Below are positions 6,301 to 13,131 of a DNA stretch of 13,131 bases, piece after piece. Each line of letters opens with the position of its first letter. Position 1 is the first letter of the stretch. The stretch is from an uncultured Oscillospiraceae bacterium (GTDB taxonomy: Bacteria > Bacillota > Clostridia > Oscillospirales > Ruminococcaceae). Where the stretch lies: NCBI GenBank assembly GCA_900540595.1, contig UQGL01000047.1, positions 1 through 13,131 of the forward strand. The letters run 5' to 3'. Both the position numbers and the translations under genes were made by a program. The notes beneath the pieces were generated by a model. That model had not been told where the DNA came from. It did no database searches and worked only from the letters and a program-made list of their open reading frames with translations.

Positions 6301-8352
6301 ATGGCTATGAAACGTATTGCAGCAATGCTTCTTGCATCGGTACTGCTGCTGTACTGCGTCGGCTGTGCGCAGGATGGGCGCAAAGAGCCGGGCGCGGAAA
6401 AGGCAGACCTGGGTCTGACCGCCGAGGTCAAGCCCGCCACAGACTTTACGGCAAAGGCAAATGCCGCCGTCTACGATGAACTTGACTTCGATGATAAGCA
6501 GGAATATGAATTCGCCACCCGTGGACTGATCGACGCGCCGGAAACACTGGAACTGAAGGACGAGGATGGGACGATCCTCTGGAGTCAGGAAGCCTATGCG
6601 TTCATGAACGATTACGAAAAAGCGCCTGACAGCGTGAATCCCAGCCTCTGGGAGAACACGAAGAACAATCACGCCTATGGACTTTTTGAAGTGACGGATG
6701 GCATCTATCAGGTCCGCGGCTATGACATGGCAAACCTCACCGTTGTCAAGGGCGATACCGGCTGGATCGTCTTTGACACGCTGATGAGCGTGGAGTGCAG
6801 TCAGGCTGCCATGCAGCTGATCGAAAAGAATCTTGGTAAATTCCCGGTCAAGGCCGTCATCATCTCTCATTCCCACGCCGACCATTTTGGCGGCATCGCC
6901 GGCGTGATGGCGAAGGAGGATAAGGCGGACGAGACGCTTTCTATCGAAGACCAGCTCGCCAGCGGCAAGATCCCCGTGATCACGCCTGTGGGCTTCACGG
7001 AGCATTCCGTGAAGGAAAATGTCTACGCCGGCAAGGGTATGGGCCGCCGCAGCAATTATCAGTATGGCATCCTTCTGACCCCCGGCGTGACCGGCAAGCT
7101 GGCGCAGGGCATCGGCATGGGACAGTCCACCGGAACGGTCTCGTTCATGACGCCCAGCTATGAAATCACGCAGTCCGGCGAAAAGCTGACGATCGACGGT
7201 GTGGAACTGGAGTTCCAGCTCACGCCGGGTACGGAAGCACCCTCCGAAATGAACACATGGCTGCCCCAGTACAAGGCACTGTGGATGGCGGAAAACTGCA
7301 CCGGCACACTCCACAATCTCTACACACTGCGCGGCGCGGAGGTGCGCGACGGCGCGGCATGGGCAAGCTATATCACCGAGGCCATCTCCCTTTACGGCAA
7401 GGAGGCGGAGGTCACCTTCCAGTCCCACAACTGGCCGCACTGGGGCAATGACGTGGTGAACGACTACATGGTCAACACAGCTGCCGTGTATAAGTACATC
7501 AACGACCAGACCCTGACCTATATCAATCAGGGCTACACCAGCGACGAGATCTCCAACATGATCGAGCTGCCGGAAGCACTCAACAAGATCTGGTACACCC
7601 GCCAGTACTACGGGACCGTCGCCCACAACGCCAAGGCGGTCTACCAGAAGTTCATGGGCTGGTATGACAGCAACCCTGTCAACCTGAACCCCCTCATGCC
7701 CAGCGACAGCGCAAAAAAATGGGTGGAGTACCTGGGGGATGTTGACAAGGTCCTGCAAATGGCAAAGGCGGATTTTGACAAGGGTGAATATCAGTGGGTC
7801 GCCGAGGTCACAAACACCATCGTCTTTGCCGATCCGACGAACACCGATGCGCGGCTTCTGTGCGCCGATGCACTGGAGCAGCTGGGGTATCAGGCGGAGT
7901 CCGGCCCGTGGCGCAACGAATATCTGACCGCCGCACAGGAGCTGCGCCATGGAAACGCCAATTTTACCGCCTCCACCAAGTCTACCGGCGACATGGTCAA
8001 AGCTCTCTCCGCACCCATGCTGTTTGACTACATGGCCATTGTCATGGACAAGCAGGCGCTGGCTGACCGCGACTTCACCATGAACGTGATCCTGCCTGAC
8101 GTGGGCGAACAGCACATGCTCCGCGTGAAGAACGGTGTGTTGCTGGTCTATGCAGATACCCTGTCTGATGATGCGGACGTGTCCATCACCTGCCCGAAAA
8201 ACGCGCTCTTTGCGATCCTGACCAACAATCAGGAAACGGTTGCAAAGGCCGTCAAGGTCGAGGGCAGCGCAGAGCTGCTGACGCTGATGATGGAGAATAT
8301 GAACCAGCTCCCGATCACCGGGACCAACCCCTTCAACATCATCGAGCCGTAA
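6301..8352 (+). CDS. Alkyl sulfatase lipoprotein (metallo-beta-lactamase fold, SdsA1-like)
   Basis: Proteins of this family hydrolyse alkyl sulfate esters such as SDS to the alcohol and sulfate with two zinc ions. In this 683-residue product the metal motif HSHADH is at residues 190-195, after KGDTGWIVFDTL. E331 lies in WMAENCTGTLHNLYTLRGAE and H376 in QSHNWPHWG, the other expected ligand regions. A helical dimerisation domain follows (about 460-555), then an SCP2-like substrate-binding domain (about 560-683), so the architecture is full length. A signal sequence ends near YCVGC, with Cys22 a likely lipid anchor (the -3 Cys is unusual). GGAG (6292-6295) precedes the ATG; an alternative ATG at 6307 would remove two residues. 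Family SdsA1 enzymes are secreted; a lipid-anchored form in an anaerobe is less common. Substrate choice (primary or secondary alkyl, steroid or host-derived sulfate) cannot be told. Confidence 0.92.
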   Translation: MAMKRIAAMLLASVLLLYCVGCAQDGRKEPGAEKADLGLTAEVKPATDFTAKANAAVYDELDFDDKQEYEFATRGLIDAPETLELKDEDGTILWSQEAYAFMNDYEKAPDSVNPSLWENTKNNHAYGLFEVTDGIYQVRGYDMANLTVVKGDTGWIVFDTLMSVECSQAAMQLIEKNLGKFPVKAVIISHSHADHFGGIAGVMAKEDKADETLSIEDQLASGKIPVITPVGFTEHSVKENVYAGKGMGRRSNYQYGILLTPGVTGKLAQGIGMGQSTGTVSFMTPSYEITQSGEKLTIDGVELEFQLTPGTEAPSEMNTWLPQYKALWMAENCTGTLHNLYTLRGAEVRDGAAWASYITEAISLYGKEAEVTFQSHNWPHWGNDVVNDYMVNTAAVYKYINDQTLTYINQGYTSDEISNMIELPEALNKIWYTRQYYGTVAHNAKAVYQKFMGWYDSNPVNLNPLMPSDSAKKWVEYLGDVDKVLQMAKADFDKGEYQWVAEVTNTIVFADPTNTDARLLCADALEQLGYQAESGPWRNEYLTAAQELRHGNANFTASTKSTGDMVKALSAPMLFDYMAIVMDKQALADRDFTMNVILPDVGEQHMLRVKNGVLLVYADTLSDDADVSITCPKNALFAILTNNQETVAKAVKVEGSAELLTLMMENMNQLPITGTNPFNIIEP

Positions 8353-8359
8353 CGGCTTC

Positions 8360-8389
8360 GCGGGGCGGTCCTTGGGAAGACCGCCCCGC
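8360..8389 (+). terminator. Strong GC hairpin after the sulfatase gene
   Basis: GCGGGGCGGTC (8360-8370) and GACCGCCCCGC (8379-8389) are perfect 11-bp complements with the loop CTTGGGAA, beginning 7 nt past the stop codon. No T-run follows, so on its own it is more likely an mRNA 3'-end stabiliser or pause site working with the next hairpin. Confidence 0.6.
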
Positions 8390-8424
8390 TTGAGAGAAAA
8401 CAGCAAGATGCTTTCAACGCAAAT

Positions 8425-8463
8425 CAAAAGCTGTCTGTTTCTGTTGGAAACAGACAGCTTTTG
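8425..8463. terminator. Intrinsic terminator, 17-bp perfect stem
   Basis: The segment CAAAAGCTGTCTGTTTC (8425-8441) pairs perfectly with 8447-8463 around the loop TGTTG. The stem begins with an A-run and ends with a T-run, so it can work in both directions. It closes the TetR-lipoprotein-sulfatase operon. Confidence 0.8.
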
Positions 8464-8548
8464 CAACCTTACGGTTGCCCTGCACACCCGAATCTGTCAG
8501 CCAACAGTAGAAAGTTGAATTACTTCCTTATCACTGTTAAGTGAACAG

Positions 8549-8595
8549 CACCCCATTTGTTGGACAGTATGATATACTATCTAACAAGTGGGGTG
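8549..8595. repeat. 47-nt near-perfect palindrome, insertion-sequence-like
   Basis: Two 22-nt arms (8549-8570 and 8574-8595) are complementary except for one true mismatch and two G-U pairs, around a GAT centre. The outer part CACCCCATTTGTT matches AACAAGTGGGGTG, and the centre is AGTATGATATACT. The CACCCCA/TGGGGTG ends resemble the terminal repeats of some IS3-family elements, and the right arm ends just before the ATG at 8603. No transposase frame is left in the window. It could be an IS end, an abutted-ends junction, or a regulatory hairpin of the downstream fragment. Confidence 0.5.
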
Positions 8596-8602
8596 TTTTA
8601 CT

Positions 8603-8752
8603 ATGCCCAAAGAAGCCCAAATCCGCGTTCTATATGTTCAGCCGGGAAAGTATCCGGAGGAACGGGTCATGGAGCATACCCTCGCGGCTATGCAGACCCT
8701 TGTCGGCGGCGATATTGAAGCCGTGTACCCTTGGGAGAATATAGACGCCTGA
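8603..8752 (+). pseudogene. Truncated DUF3846 protein gene (ICE remnant)
   Basis: This 49-residue ORF has the DUF3846 pattern IRVLYVQPGKYPEERVMEHT, then LAAMQTLVGGDIEAVYPWEN, then stops. Full-length family members carry on after the YPW position for many more residues, so about half or more is missing. The family's role is unknown; it is common in Clostridia ICEs and phages. The first codons, MPK, could come from the adjoining insertion-sequence-like end. The stop TGA overlaps the ATG of the next small ORF by one base. Peptide expression is possible but function is unlikely. Confidence 0.6.
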
Positions 8753-8859
8753 TGAACCCGATTGAGGAAAGTGTCGAGTCCAAGCTGATGTGGGAAGAAA
8801 TCAAAAAGTATCTGCACAAGCTGACGCAGAAAGAGTGCGAGGTTATGATTTCTTTATGA
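8752..8859 (+). pseudogene. Tiny ORF, possible fragment of a helical or sigma-like protein
   Basis: The 35-residue frame MNPIEESVESKLMWEEIKKY, then LHKLTQKECEVMISL, starts at an ATG overlapping the DUF3846 stop and ends where the M23 peptidase frame takes over. The sequence is amphipathic and charged. The LHKLTQKECEVM part faintly resembles the start of sigma-70 region 4 (L.xLxxxExxV), but that is weak. It is most likely a scrap joined during rearrangement. Confidence 0.3.
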
Positions 8860-9014
8860 CGCAAACTGCCGTTACCGCAGGGGAAGCGGTAACGGCAGGG
8901 CAGGTTATAGGTTATGTAGGCAGTACCGGTGACAGCACCGGCAACCACCTGCATTTTGAGGTAATGCAGAATGGCGTGCGTGTGAATCCTATGGATATGG
9001 TTTCCGTGCGCTGA
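8844..9014 (+). pseudogene. 3' fragment of an M23-family peptidase gene (ICE remnant)
   Basis: The frame ends in VTAGQVIGYVGSTGDSTGNH, then LHFEVMQNGVRVNPMDMV, the hallmark end of M23 (lysostaphin-like) murein endopeptidases, including the zinc-site HLHFE motif. The earlier zinc ligands (His and Asp of the first half) are absent, so it cannot be active. In Clostridia ICEs an M23 or CD1107-type peptidase gene commonly follows the VirB4 gene, which ties this piece to the VirB4 segment at about 3660-4022. An open frame from GTG 8790 has no family resemblance before about 8844. The stop lies 21 nt from the end of the convergent surface-protein gene. Confidence 0.7.
8866..8898. repeat. 13-bp perfect inverted repeat inside the M23 fragment
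   Basis: CTGCCGTTACCGC (8866-8878) and GCGGTAACGGCAG (8886-8898) are exact complements around AGGGGAA. They encode the imperfect peptide repeat AVTAG-EAVTAG. It may be a coincidence of that peptide repeat, or a binding or recombination site near the fragment junction. Confidence 0.45.
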
Positions 9015-9035
9015 TATAGGCCGGTACCAATTTTT

Positions 9036-12000
9036 TTACTTGCGATTGTCTTTCCTGCGCAGTACGAAAATTGCCGCCAGTGCGGAGCCGCTGACAATCA
9101 GCAGCGCAAACCACAATGCGGGGTTGGCGGTGTCGCCAGTGCGCGGAATCGGGGAAACAGGCTGCACCGTCGGCTGGGGCTGTGCCGTCTGCGTCGGCTG
9201 TGCTGTAGGCTGCGGGGTCACAGTGGGCTGCGGGGTTGCCGTTTCAGCCGGCTTTGCCTTAACGGTGAACTTAGCTGTTGCCGTACCGTGTTGAGAAACA
9301 ATTGCAAGCGTATGCTCGCCCACGGAAAGCGTGGCAACAAAATCACGGTTCAGCGTGATGATGGTGCTGCCCTCTCTCTTCGTATAGTTCTTTTCTTCCA
9401 GCGCAGTGCCATCAAGCTCTACACGAACAAAATCGGCAAAGGGTGCGTCAGAAGTGAAGGACAGTTCCTTTTTCTCGCCCTGCGTGACCGCTGCACCATC
9501 CCCGGCTGTGATTTTCGGGGGCAGCTTAGGCGTCACGGTGTCTGCCTTGGCAATCTCCTTAGTTCCGTCCTTGTCGGAGAAATACTTCTTGCAGCCGTCG
9601 CAGTACCAATACGCAATGTTGCCTTCTTCGGCAGCGGTGGCGGCCTTTGCGTCAATGTGTTTCAGGTCGGCGTGGTTGTTCGGGTCAAGGCTGCCGTAGC
9701 TTTCTTTGCAAATCTCACAGATCGCCTTAGCTATGCAGGTCGCCGTGCCGCCGGAGTGGTCGCTGATTTTCTTGTTGCAGTAGTCGCAGATGTGATTGTT
9801 ATCTGCATCCTTGTGTTCGGAAATGGTCTTGCCGCAAATATCGCAGATATGGTTTTTATCTGCATCTTCATGTTGGCACACATATCCGCACTCGCTGCAC
9901 ACGCCGTCTGCCCATTCGTGATTTTCATTCGGTACGCTTACGGTATTGCAGCAGTTCCATTTTTTCTCGTGGGTAGTGGTTGTCTGTGTCCACTGTTCCG
10001 TGCCGGTATGATTGACGGGGTTGGTTTCGCCGTAAGACTGGCCGCAATGGGTGCAAACGGCTTTTTCGGTGCAGGTCGCTTTGCCGCCGGAGTGCTCCGC
10101 GTAGCCGTACTTTCCCGCGTTATCCGTCACATCGCAGTTTTTATTGGCACATTCATGCCAGTGATGCGTTGCATCGGACGTCCAATCGGACTTCCAGCTA
10201 TGGCCCGTGGCTGGAATCGGCTCTATTTTTGTTGCGCCGCACTTGGTGCAGCTATATGTCTCTTCGCCCGCTTTTGTGCAGGTATGCGCTGTTGTTATCG
10301 TACCGTTGTCCCAAGTATGAGGGCCTACGTCATCCTTTTTATCGCAACGGGAACACTGCTTCCAGTGCTCGTTATCATCATGTGCCCAACTGGTAGTAAA
10401 ATCATGTCCCAGAGCATTGCCATATTCCGCACCGCAAACTGTGCATTTTGCTCTTTGGGTGCAGGTGGCCGTGCCGCCGGAGCAGTTTTGTGTTTCCACG
10501 ACATTGCAGGTGCAGCGGCGGCTGTGTTTGCCGTTGCCGTTCGATGTCCAGTTCCCATTGTGGGTATGTTCATCGCCCTGTCCCTTGAACACGGGCAGGG
10601 TTATTTTTGCCGCAGCCACATACTGGCAGCTGTCCCATGGAGAATCGTTGCGGCCAGCCTTGAGCAGCTTCAGCACTACTGTCCTGTCAGCAAATTCCGC
10701 GGCGGTTTTGGCTGCGGGATCTGTATCTGTGTCGCTCAGATAGTAGCAGTTGGTGGGTTTGTTATAGCCGTAGACTGCGATTTTATCAATATCGTTACCA
10801 CCAGTGATTTCGCCGACATTATAGCAGTTGAAAATCTGTCCGGAAAGATAAAAACCGCAGATACCGCCGGTGTAGCTACCGCCGTTGTCTATTCCGCCGG
10901 TGATGTTGCCGATGTTATAGCAATCGCGGATTATTGTCATAGAACTTGAACTGGGGACATATCCGACAATTCCACCGACTCTGGCATCTATGCCTGTGCA
11001 GGAGACCGTGCAGAGGCTGGCGCAGTTTTCGATGGTTTCGTCCATAGCGTAGCCCGCAATGCCGCCACACCACCCCTGGTTAGCAGTACATGACACCGAG
11101 CCTGCCACCGTCAGTTTCCGGATGGTGCCGTCTTTTACGCAACCGAACAGACCGGCGCGACCGGGCTGGACATTGACGGTTACACTCAGATTCTTGACGG
11201 TGTGTCCCTGCCCGTCAAAGGTACCGGTATAGGCACTGTCTCTGTCCGGACCGATGGGCGTCCACGGTTCGTTATTCAAATCAATGTCCGCAGTCAGCAC
11301 AGCATACGCGCCACGGTTCTGCGTCTGGCCGCCCGCACCGTTGACAATATCCCGGAACAGCTTCAGCTGGTCGGCGGTGCCGATCTGATAGGGGTCGCTC
11401 TCCGTGCCGCTGCCGGTCATCGGGGTGTTAAATGTGCCGCCTTTGATGGTACCGCTTCCGGAGACTGTGTTGTTAAAGACGCCGCCGGTAATGGTTCCGT
11501 TGTTGATGACCTCGCCGTTGAATGTGCCGCTTTCGATGGTGCTGCCGGGGGTAACGGTCACTTTGCCATTGAACACAGTCCCGCCGGAGCCTGTAATGGT
11601 ACAGGGACCGTCTTCTGTATCTCCCAGCACGACGTCGCCGTCAACCGAGCCGCTGTTGGCGTAAAGAATCCCATAGCCAGGTACCTGAGAGCCGGTGATG
11701 TATAGTCCGCTTCCGTTTGCCGCAGTACAGCCGACAATGCGCGCACTGTCCGCCAAGGTAATCTCCTTCACACAAGCGGCGCTTACGCCGCCGCCGTAGG
11801 CTTCGCCGGGGTTGGCGGAATTTGTAGCCGTGCAATTTTGAATCACGGCGCTGCCCGACAGGGTGAACTTCGTATTGTTTGAGAGATGGACGCCCCCGCC
11901 CTTGGAAGAGTTGGCAGAGTTGGAGATTGCCCGACAGCCTTCGATTTCTGCCTTAGCAGTCATCACAAAGCTACTGCTGCTGCTGACATATACGCCTCCG

Positions 12001-13049
12001 CCGTAGGCAGAAGTGGAGATTGCCTGACAGCCTTCGATTTTTGCCGTATCAGACATTTCAAAGCTGCTGCTGCCGTTGACATATACACCTCCGCCGCAAA
12101 TTAATTGGATCGTGCTTTCGACGGTGCAGCTGCGAATGACCGCCTTATCTGACATTTGGAACTTGCCGGAAGCAAAAACACCGCCGCCGCTATTGGAGGC
12201 GACGCAGCCGATGATGCTTCCGCCGGACATAGAGAACTGGCCCGGTTCACCATTTCGCTCCGAATCAATACATACACCGCCGCCGCACTCCGCGGAGCAG
12301 CCGATAATATTGCCGCCCCTCATGGTCAGGCTGCCGCCGTTTTTAATCAGCGCGCCGCCGCCGCAATACCACGTCGTTCCGCCGAACGTTGAGATGTCCG
12401 TTCCCGTGCCGCCGGTGATGACGCCGCCGGTGACGGTCTCTGTGCCGCTTGCCTCGTCCAGCACCCACAGTTTGCCATTCGGCATGAATTTATGCTTGGC
12501 GGTGGTGTTGCTGTCGGTCAGCGTCAGATTGCCGCTGCTCTCCACCTTGATAACACTGCCGCTGCCGGTCATTTGCAGCACCTTGCCGTTCAAGTCCAGC
12601 GTCACAGTGCGGTTGACGGTCAGGGAACTGCTGATGCTAATGTCCCCTGCCAGCTTGACGGTGCCGACAGTAGAATCGGCAATCGCATTAGTCAGCTCAG
12701 ACTCGCTGTTGACCTCTTTTAGCGTATCGTTCCCGCCAATCAACGTCGTCAAGGCTGTCTCCGGCTGGGGGTCGGACACTTTCCCCTCCGGCTGGGGGTC
12801 GGACACTTCCCCCTCCGGCTGGGGGTCGGACACTTCTCCCTTCGGCCGGGCGCACTTTGCACAGTTCTCCGGCAAAGCGTCCTCCGCGCCGCAGACGGGG
12901 CAATCCGTATTCATGCTTTCCGCCGTGCAGGCTGTTTCACAGCTGCATACGGGCGGGGTTTCCGTGCTTTCCTCCGCAAAAGCCGCTGTTGGCATAAGGC
13001 ACAGCAGCATACACAGGGCAAGCAGGGTGCTGAATATGCGTTTTTTCAT
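9036..13049 (-). CDS. Large cell-wall-anchored beta-helix surface protein (IPRTG sorting signal)
   Basis: This 1337-residue protein is secreted and then linked to peptidoglycan by sortase. In order: a signal peptide with probable cleavage after AFA25; a Cys-rich head (34-66) with CPVCG and CAKCA; three GEVSDPQPE repeats (71-97); a right-handed beta-helix (about 110-545) with recurring GGGV turns; GLUG-type repeats (about 560-760, with FDGQGHTVKNL, GLFG, GGIAGY, GGIVGY); Cys/His-rich repeats (about 826-1156) with three GG(T/K)ATC units and many CxxC pairs; an Ig-like domain (1179-1266); a Pro/Thr/Gln stalk (1267-1298); IPRTG (1301-1305), a membrane span (about 1310-1330) and the tail RRKDNRK. 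Ile replaces the usual Leu in LPXTG. The start has GGAGG 7 nt upstream. Such proteins bind host or polysaccharide ligands; the ligand here is unknown. The CxxC pairs may hold metal. Convergent with the ICE scar, it is probably host-chromosome DNA. Confidence 0.9.
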   Translation of the reverse strand: MKKRIFSTLLALCMLLCLMPTAAFAEESTETPPVCSCETACTAESMNTDCPVCGAEDALPENCAKCARPKGEVSDPQPEGEVSDPQPEGKVSDPQPETALTTLIGGNDTLKEVNSESELTNAIADSTVGTVKLAGDISISSSLTVNRTVTLDLNGKVLQMTGSGSVIKVESSGNLTLTDSNTTAKHKFMPNGKLWVLDEASGTETVTGGVITGGTGTDISTFGGTTWYCGGGALIKNGGSLTMRGGNIIGCSAECGGGVCIDSERNGEPGQFSMSGGSIIGCVASNSGGGVFASGKFQMSDKAVIRSCTVESTIQLICGGGVYVNGSSSFEMSDTAKIEGCQAISTSAYGGGVYVSSSSSFVMTAKAEIEGCRAISNSANSSKGGGVHLSNNTKFTLSGSAVIQNCTATNSANPGEAYGGGVSAACVKEITLADSARIVGCTAANGSGLYITGSQVPGYGILYANSGSVDGDVVLGDTEDGPCTITGSGGTVFNGKVTVTPGSTIESGTFNGEVINNGTITGGVFNNTVSGSGTIKGGTFNTPMTGSGTESDPYQIGTADQLKLFRDIVNGAGGQTQNRGAYAVLTADIDLNNEPWTPIGPDRDSAYTGTFDGQGHTVKNLSVTVNVQPGRAGLFGCVKDGTIRKLTVAGSVSCTANQGWCGGIAGYAMDETIENCASLCTVSCTGIDARVGGIVGYVPSSSSMTIIRDCYNIGNITGGIDNGGSYTGGICGFYLSGQIFNCYNVGEITGGNDIDKIAVYGYNKPTNCYYLSDTDTDPAAKTAAEFADRTVVLKLLKAGRNDSPWDSCQYVAAAKITLPVFKGQGDEHTHNGNWTSNGNGKHSRRCTCNVVETQNCSGGTATCTQRAKCTVCGAEYGNALGHDFTTSWAHDDNEHWKQCSRCDKKDDVGPHTWDNGTITTAHTCTKAGEETYSCTKCGATKIEPIPATGHSWKSDWTSDATHHWHECANKNCDVTDNAGKYGYAEHSGGKATCTEKAVCTHCGQSYGETNPVNHTGTEQWTQTTTTHEKKWNCCNTVSVPNENHEWADGVCSECGYVCQHEDADKNHICDICGKTISEHKDADNNHICDYCNKKISDHSGGTATCIAKAICEICKESYGSLDPNNHADLKHIDAKAATAAEEGNIAYWYCDGCKKYFSDKDGTKEIAKADTVTPKLPPKITAGDGAAVTQGEKKELSFTSDAPFADFVRVELDGTALEEKNYTKREGSTIITLNRDFVATLSVGEHTLAIVSQHGTATAKFTVKAKPAETATPQPTVTPQPTAQPTQTAQPQPTVQPVSPIPRTGDTANPALWFALLIVSGSALAAIFVLRRKDNRK
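11923..12090 (-). repeat. 93-nt repeat units in the beta-helix coding region
   Basis: GAGATTGCC...CAGCCTTCGATTT recurs at 11923 and 12016, 93 nt apart, with similar following sequence ending in GACATATAC(G/A)CCTCCGCCG. Each unit encodes one 31-residue beta-helix turn (AKIEGCQAIS, AEIEGCRAIS with a GGGVYV turn). The high nucleotide identity suggests recent duplication. Confidence 0.65.
12761..12834 (-). repeat. Three 27-nt tandem repeats encoding GEVSDPQPE
   Basis: CCGGCTGGGGGTCGGACACT occurs exactly at 12761, 12788 and 12815, a 27-nt period that keeps frame. It encodes GEVSDPQPE, GEVSDPQPE and GKVSDPQPE, a linker between the Cys-rich head and the beta-helix. The near identity makes it prone to copy-number change by slippage. 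Confidence 0.8.
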
Positions 13050-13055
13050 CTTGCT

Positions 13056-13131
13056 TCCTCCGTTTCGCCGTCTCTTGACAGCTTAAAATCGTATTTCATT
13101 TCCAGCATAGCAAACAGCTTATACATAACCT
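13056..13131 (-). promoter_or_regulatory. 5' region of the surface-protein gene
   Basis: On the reverse strand GGAGG (plus-strand 13057-13061) is a clear ribosome binding site 7 nt before the ATG at 13049. Further up, TACGAT (plus-strand 13089-13094) is a possible -10 box with a weak TTTGCT -35 about 15 nt away. The promoter is uncertain; the ribosome binding site is firm. No terminator follows the gene at its other end, where only 21 nt separate it from the M23 fragment. Confidence 0.4.

Noticed and set aside
5083..8487. Reverse-strand open frame of 1134 codons
   Set aside because: It lies opposite the DUF1254 and sulfatase genes, which have clear family motifs. The translation is His/Arg/Gly-rich with no recognisable domain, a typical codon-bias shadow.
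8790..8843. N-terminal part of the 74-codon frame ending in M23 sequence
   Set aside because: MGRNQKVSAQADAERVRG has no M23 resemblance and is the overlapped frame of the adjacent scrap; only sequence from about 8844 fits the peptidase.
9288..10949. Forward open frame of 553 codons, with hydrophobic stretches
   Set aside because: It is opposite the surface protein. The apparent membrane segments are the complement of Thr/Cys/Asn-rich repeats; no family match.
11886..12090. Short spaced repeats considered as a CRISPR array
   Set aside because: The repeats are long in-frame coding units (93-nt period) with similar, not unique, intervening sequence, so they are protein repeats.
12076..13086. 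Forward open frame of 336 codons, Pro/Ser-rich
   Set aside because: Antisense of the beta-helix and signal peptide of the surface protein; the Pro-rich look comes from reverse-complemented Gly codons.

Overview
The window looks like a chromosomal accessory region of a gut-type Clostridia bacterium, probably Oscillospiraceae/Ruminococcaceae. The reasons are strong AGGAGG-type ribosome binding sites, a TTG start, lipoprotein signals, a sortase-anchored surface protein with an IPRTG signal, and gene fragments typical of Tn1549/CTn-type integrative and conjugative elements (ICEs) of Clostridia. This assignment is inference from gene content. No rRNA, tRNA or CRISPR array was seen.

Layout. (1) 1-556 is a scar zone: a folded GC-rich element at the edge, a reverse-strand remnant of an NAD(P)H-hydrate epimerase (Nnr) gene, then the 3' end of an unrecognised forward gene. 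(2) 557-2026 is a self-contained unit: a good promoter with an 11-bp inverted repeat lying over the -10 box and transcription start, then a DUF234-type AAA+ ATPase with a C-terminal PD-(D/E)XK-like domain, then a hairpin over its stop codon. (3) 2031-4114 is a mobilisation module: a candidate oriT containing an IncP-like nic core, a hairpin with a T-tract, a MobC gene whose conserved N terminus begins at an ATC codon, and a MOBP-type relaxase whose C terminus has been replaced by part of a VirB4-type conjugation ATPase. The relaxase/VirB4 chimera points to a large in-frame deletion within an ICE.

(4) 4138-8463 is a compact cargo operon: a TetR regulator with a clear palindromic operator over its own -35 box, a DUF1254/DUF1214 lipoprotein, and a metallo-beta-lactamase-fold alkyl sulfatase lipoprotein. 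It is closed by two strong hairpins. The natural reading is an inducible, cell-surface sulfate-ester hydrolysis system. (5) 8549-9014 is a second scar zone: a 47-nt near-palindrome of insertion-sequence character, a truncated DUF3846 gene, a tiny overlapping ORF, and the tail of an M23 peptidase. DUF3846 and M23 genes are usual ICE partners of VirB4 and relaxase, so the cargo operon is bracketed by pieces of one decayed ICE.

(6) 9036-13049 on the reverse strand is a 1337-residue cell-wall-anchored protein. It has a signal peptide, a Cys-rich head, tandem repeats, a beta-helix, GLUG repeats, Cys/His-rich repeats, an Ig-like domain, a Pro/Thr-rich stalk and a sorting signal. Long ORFs opposite it and opposite the cargo genes are codon-bias shadows.
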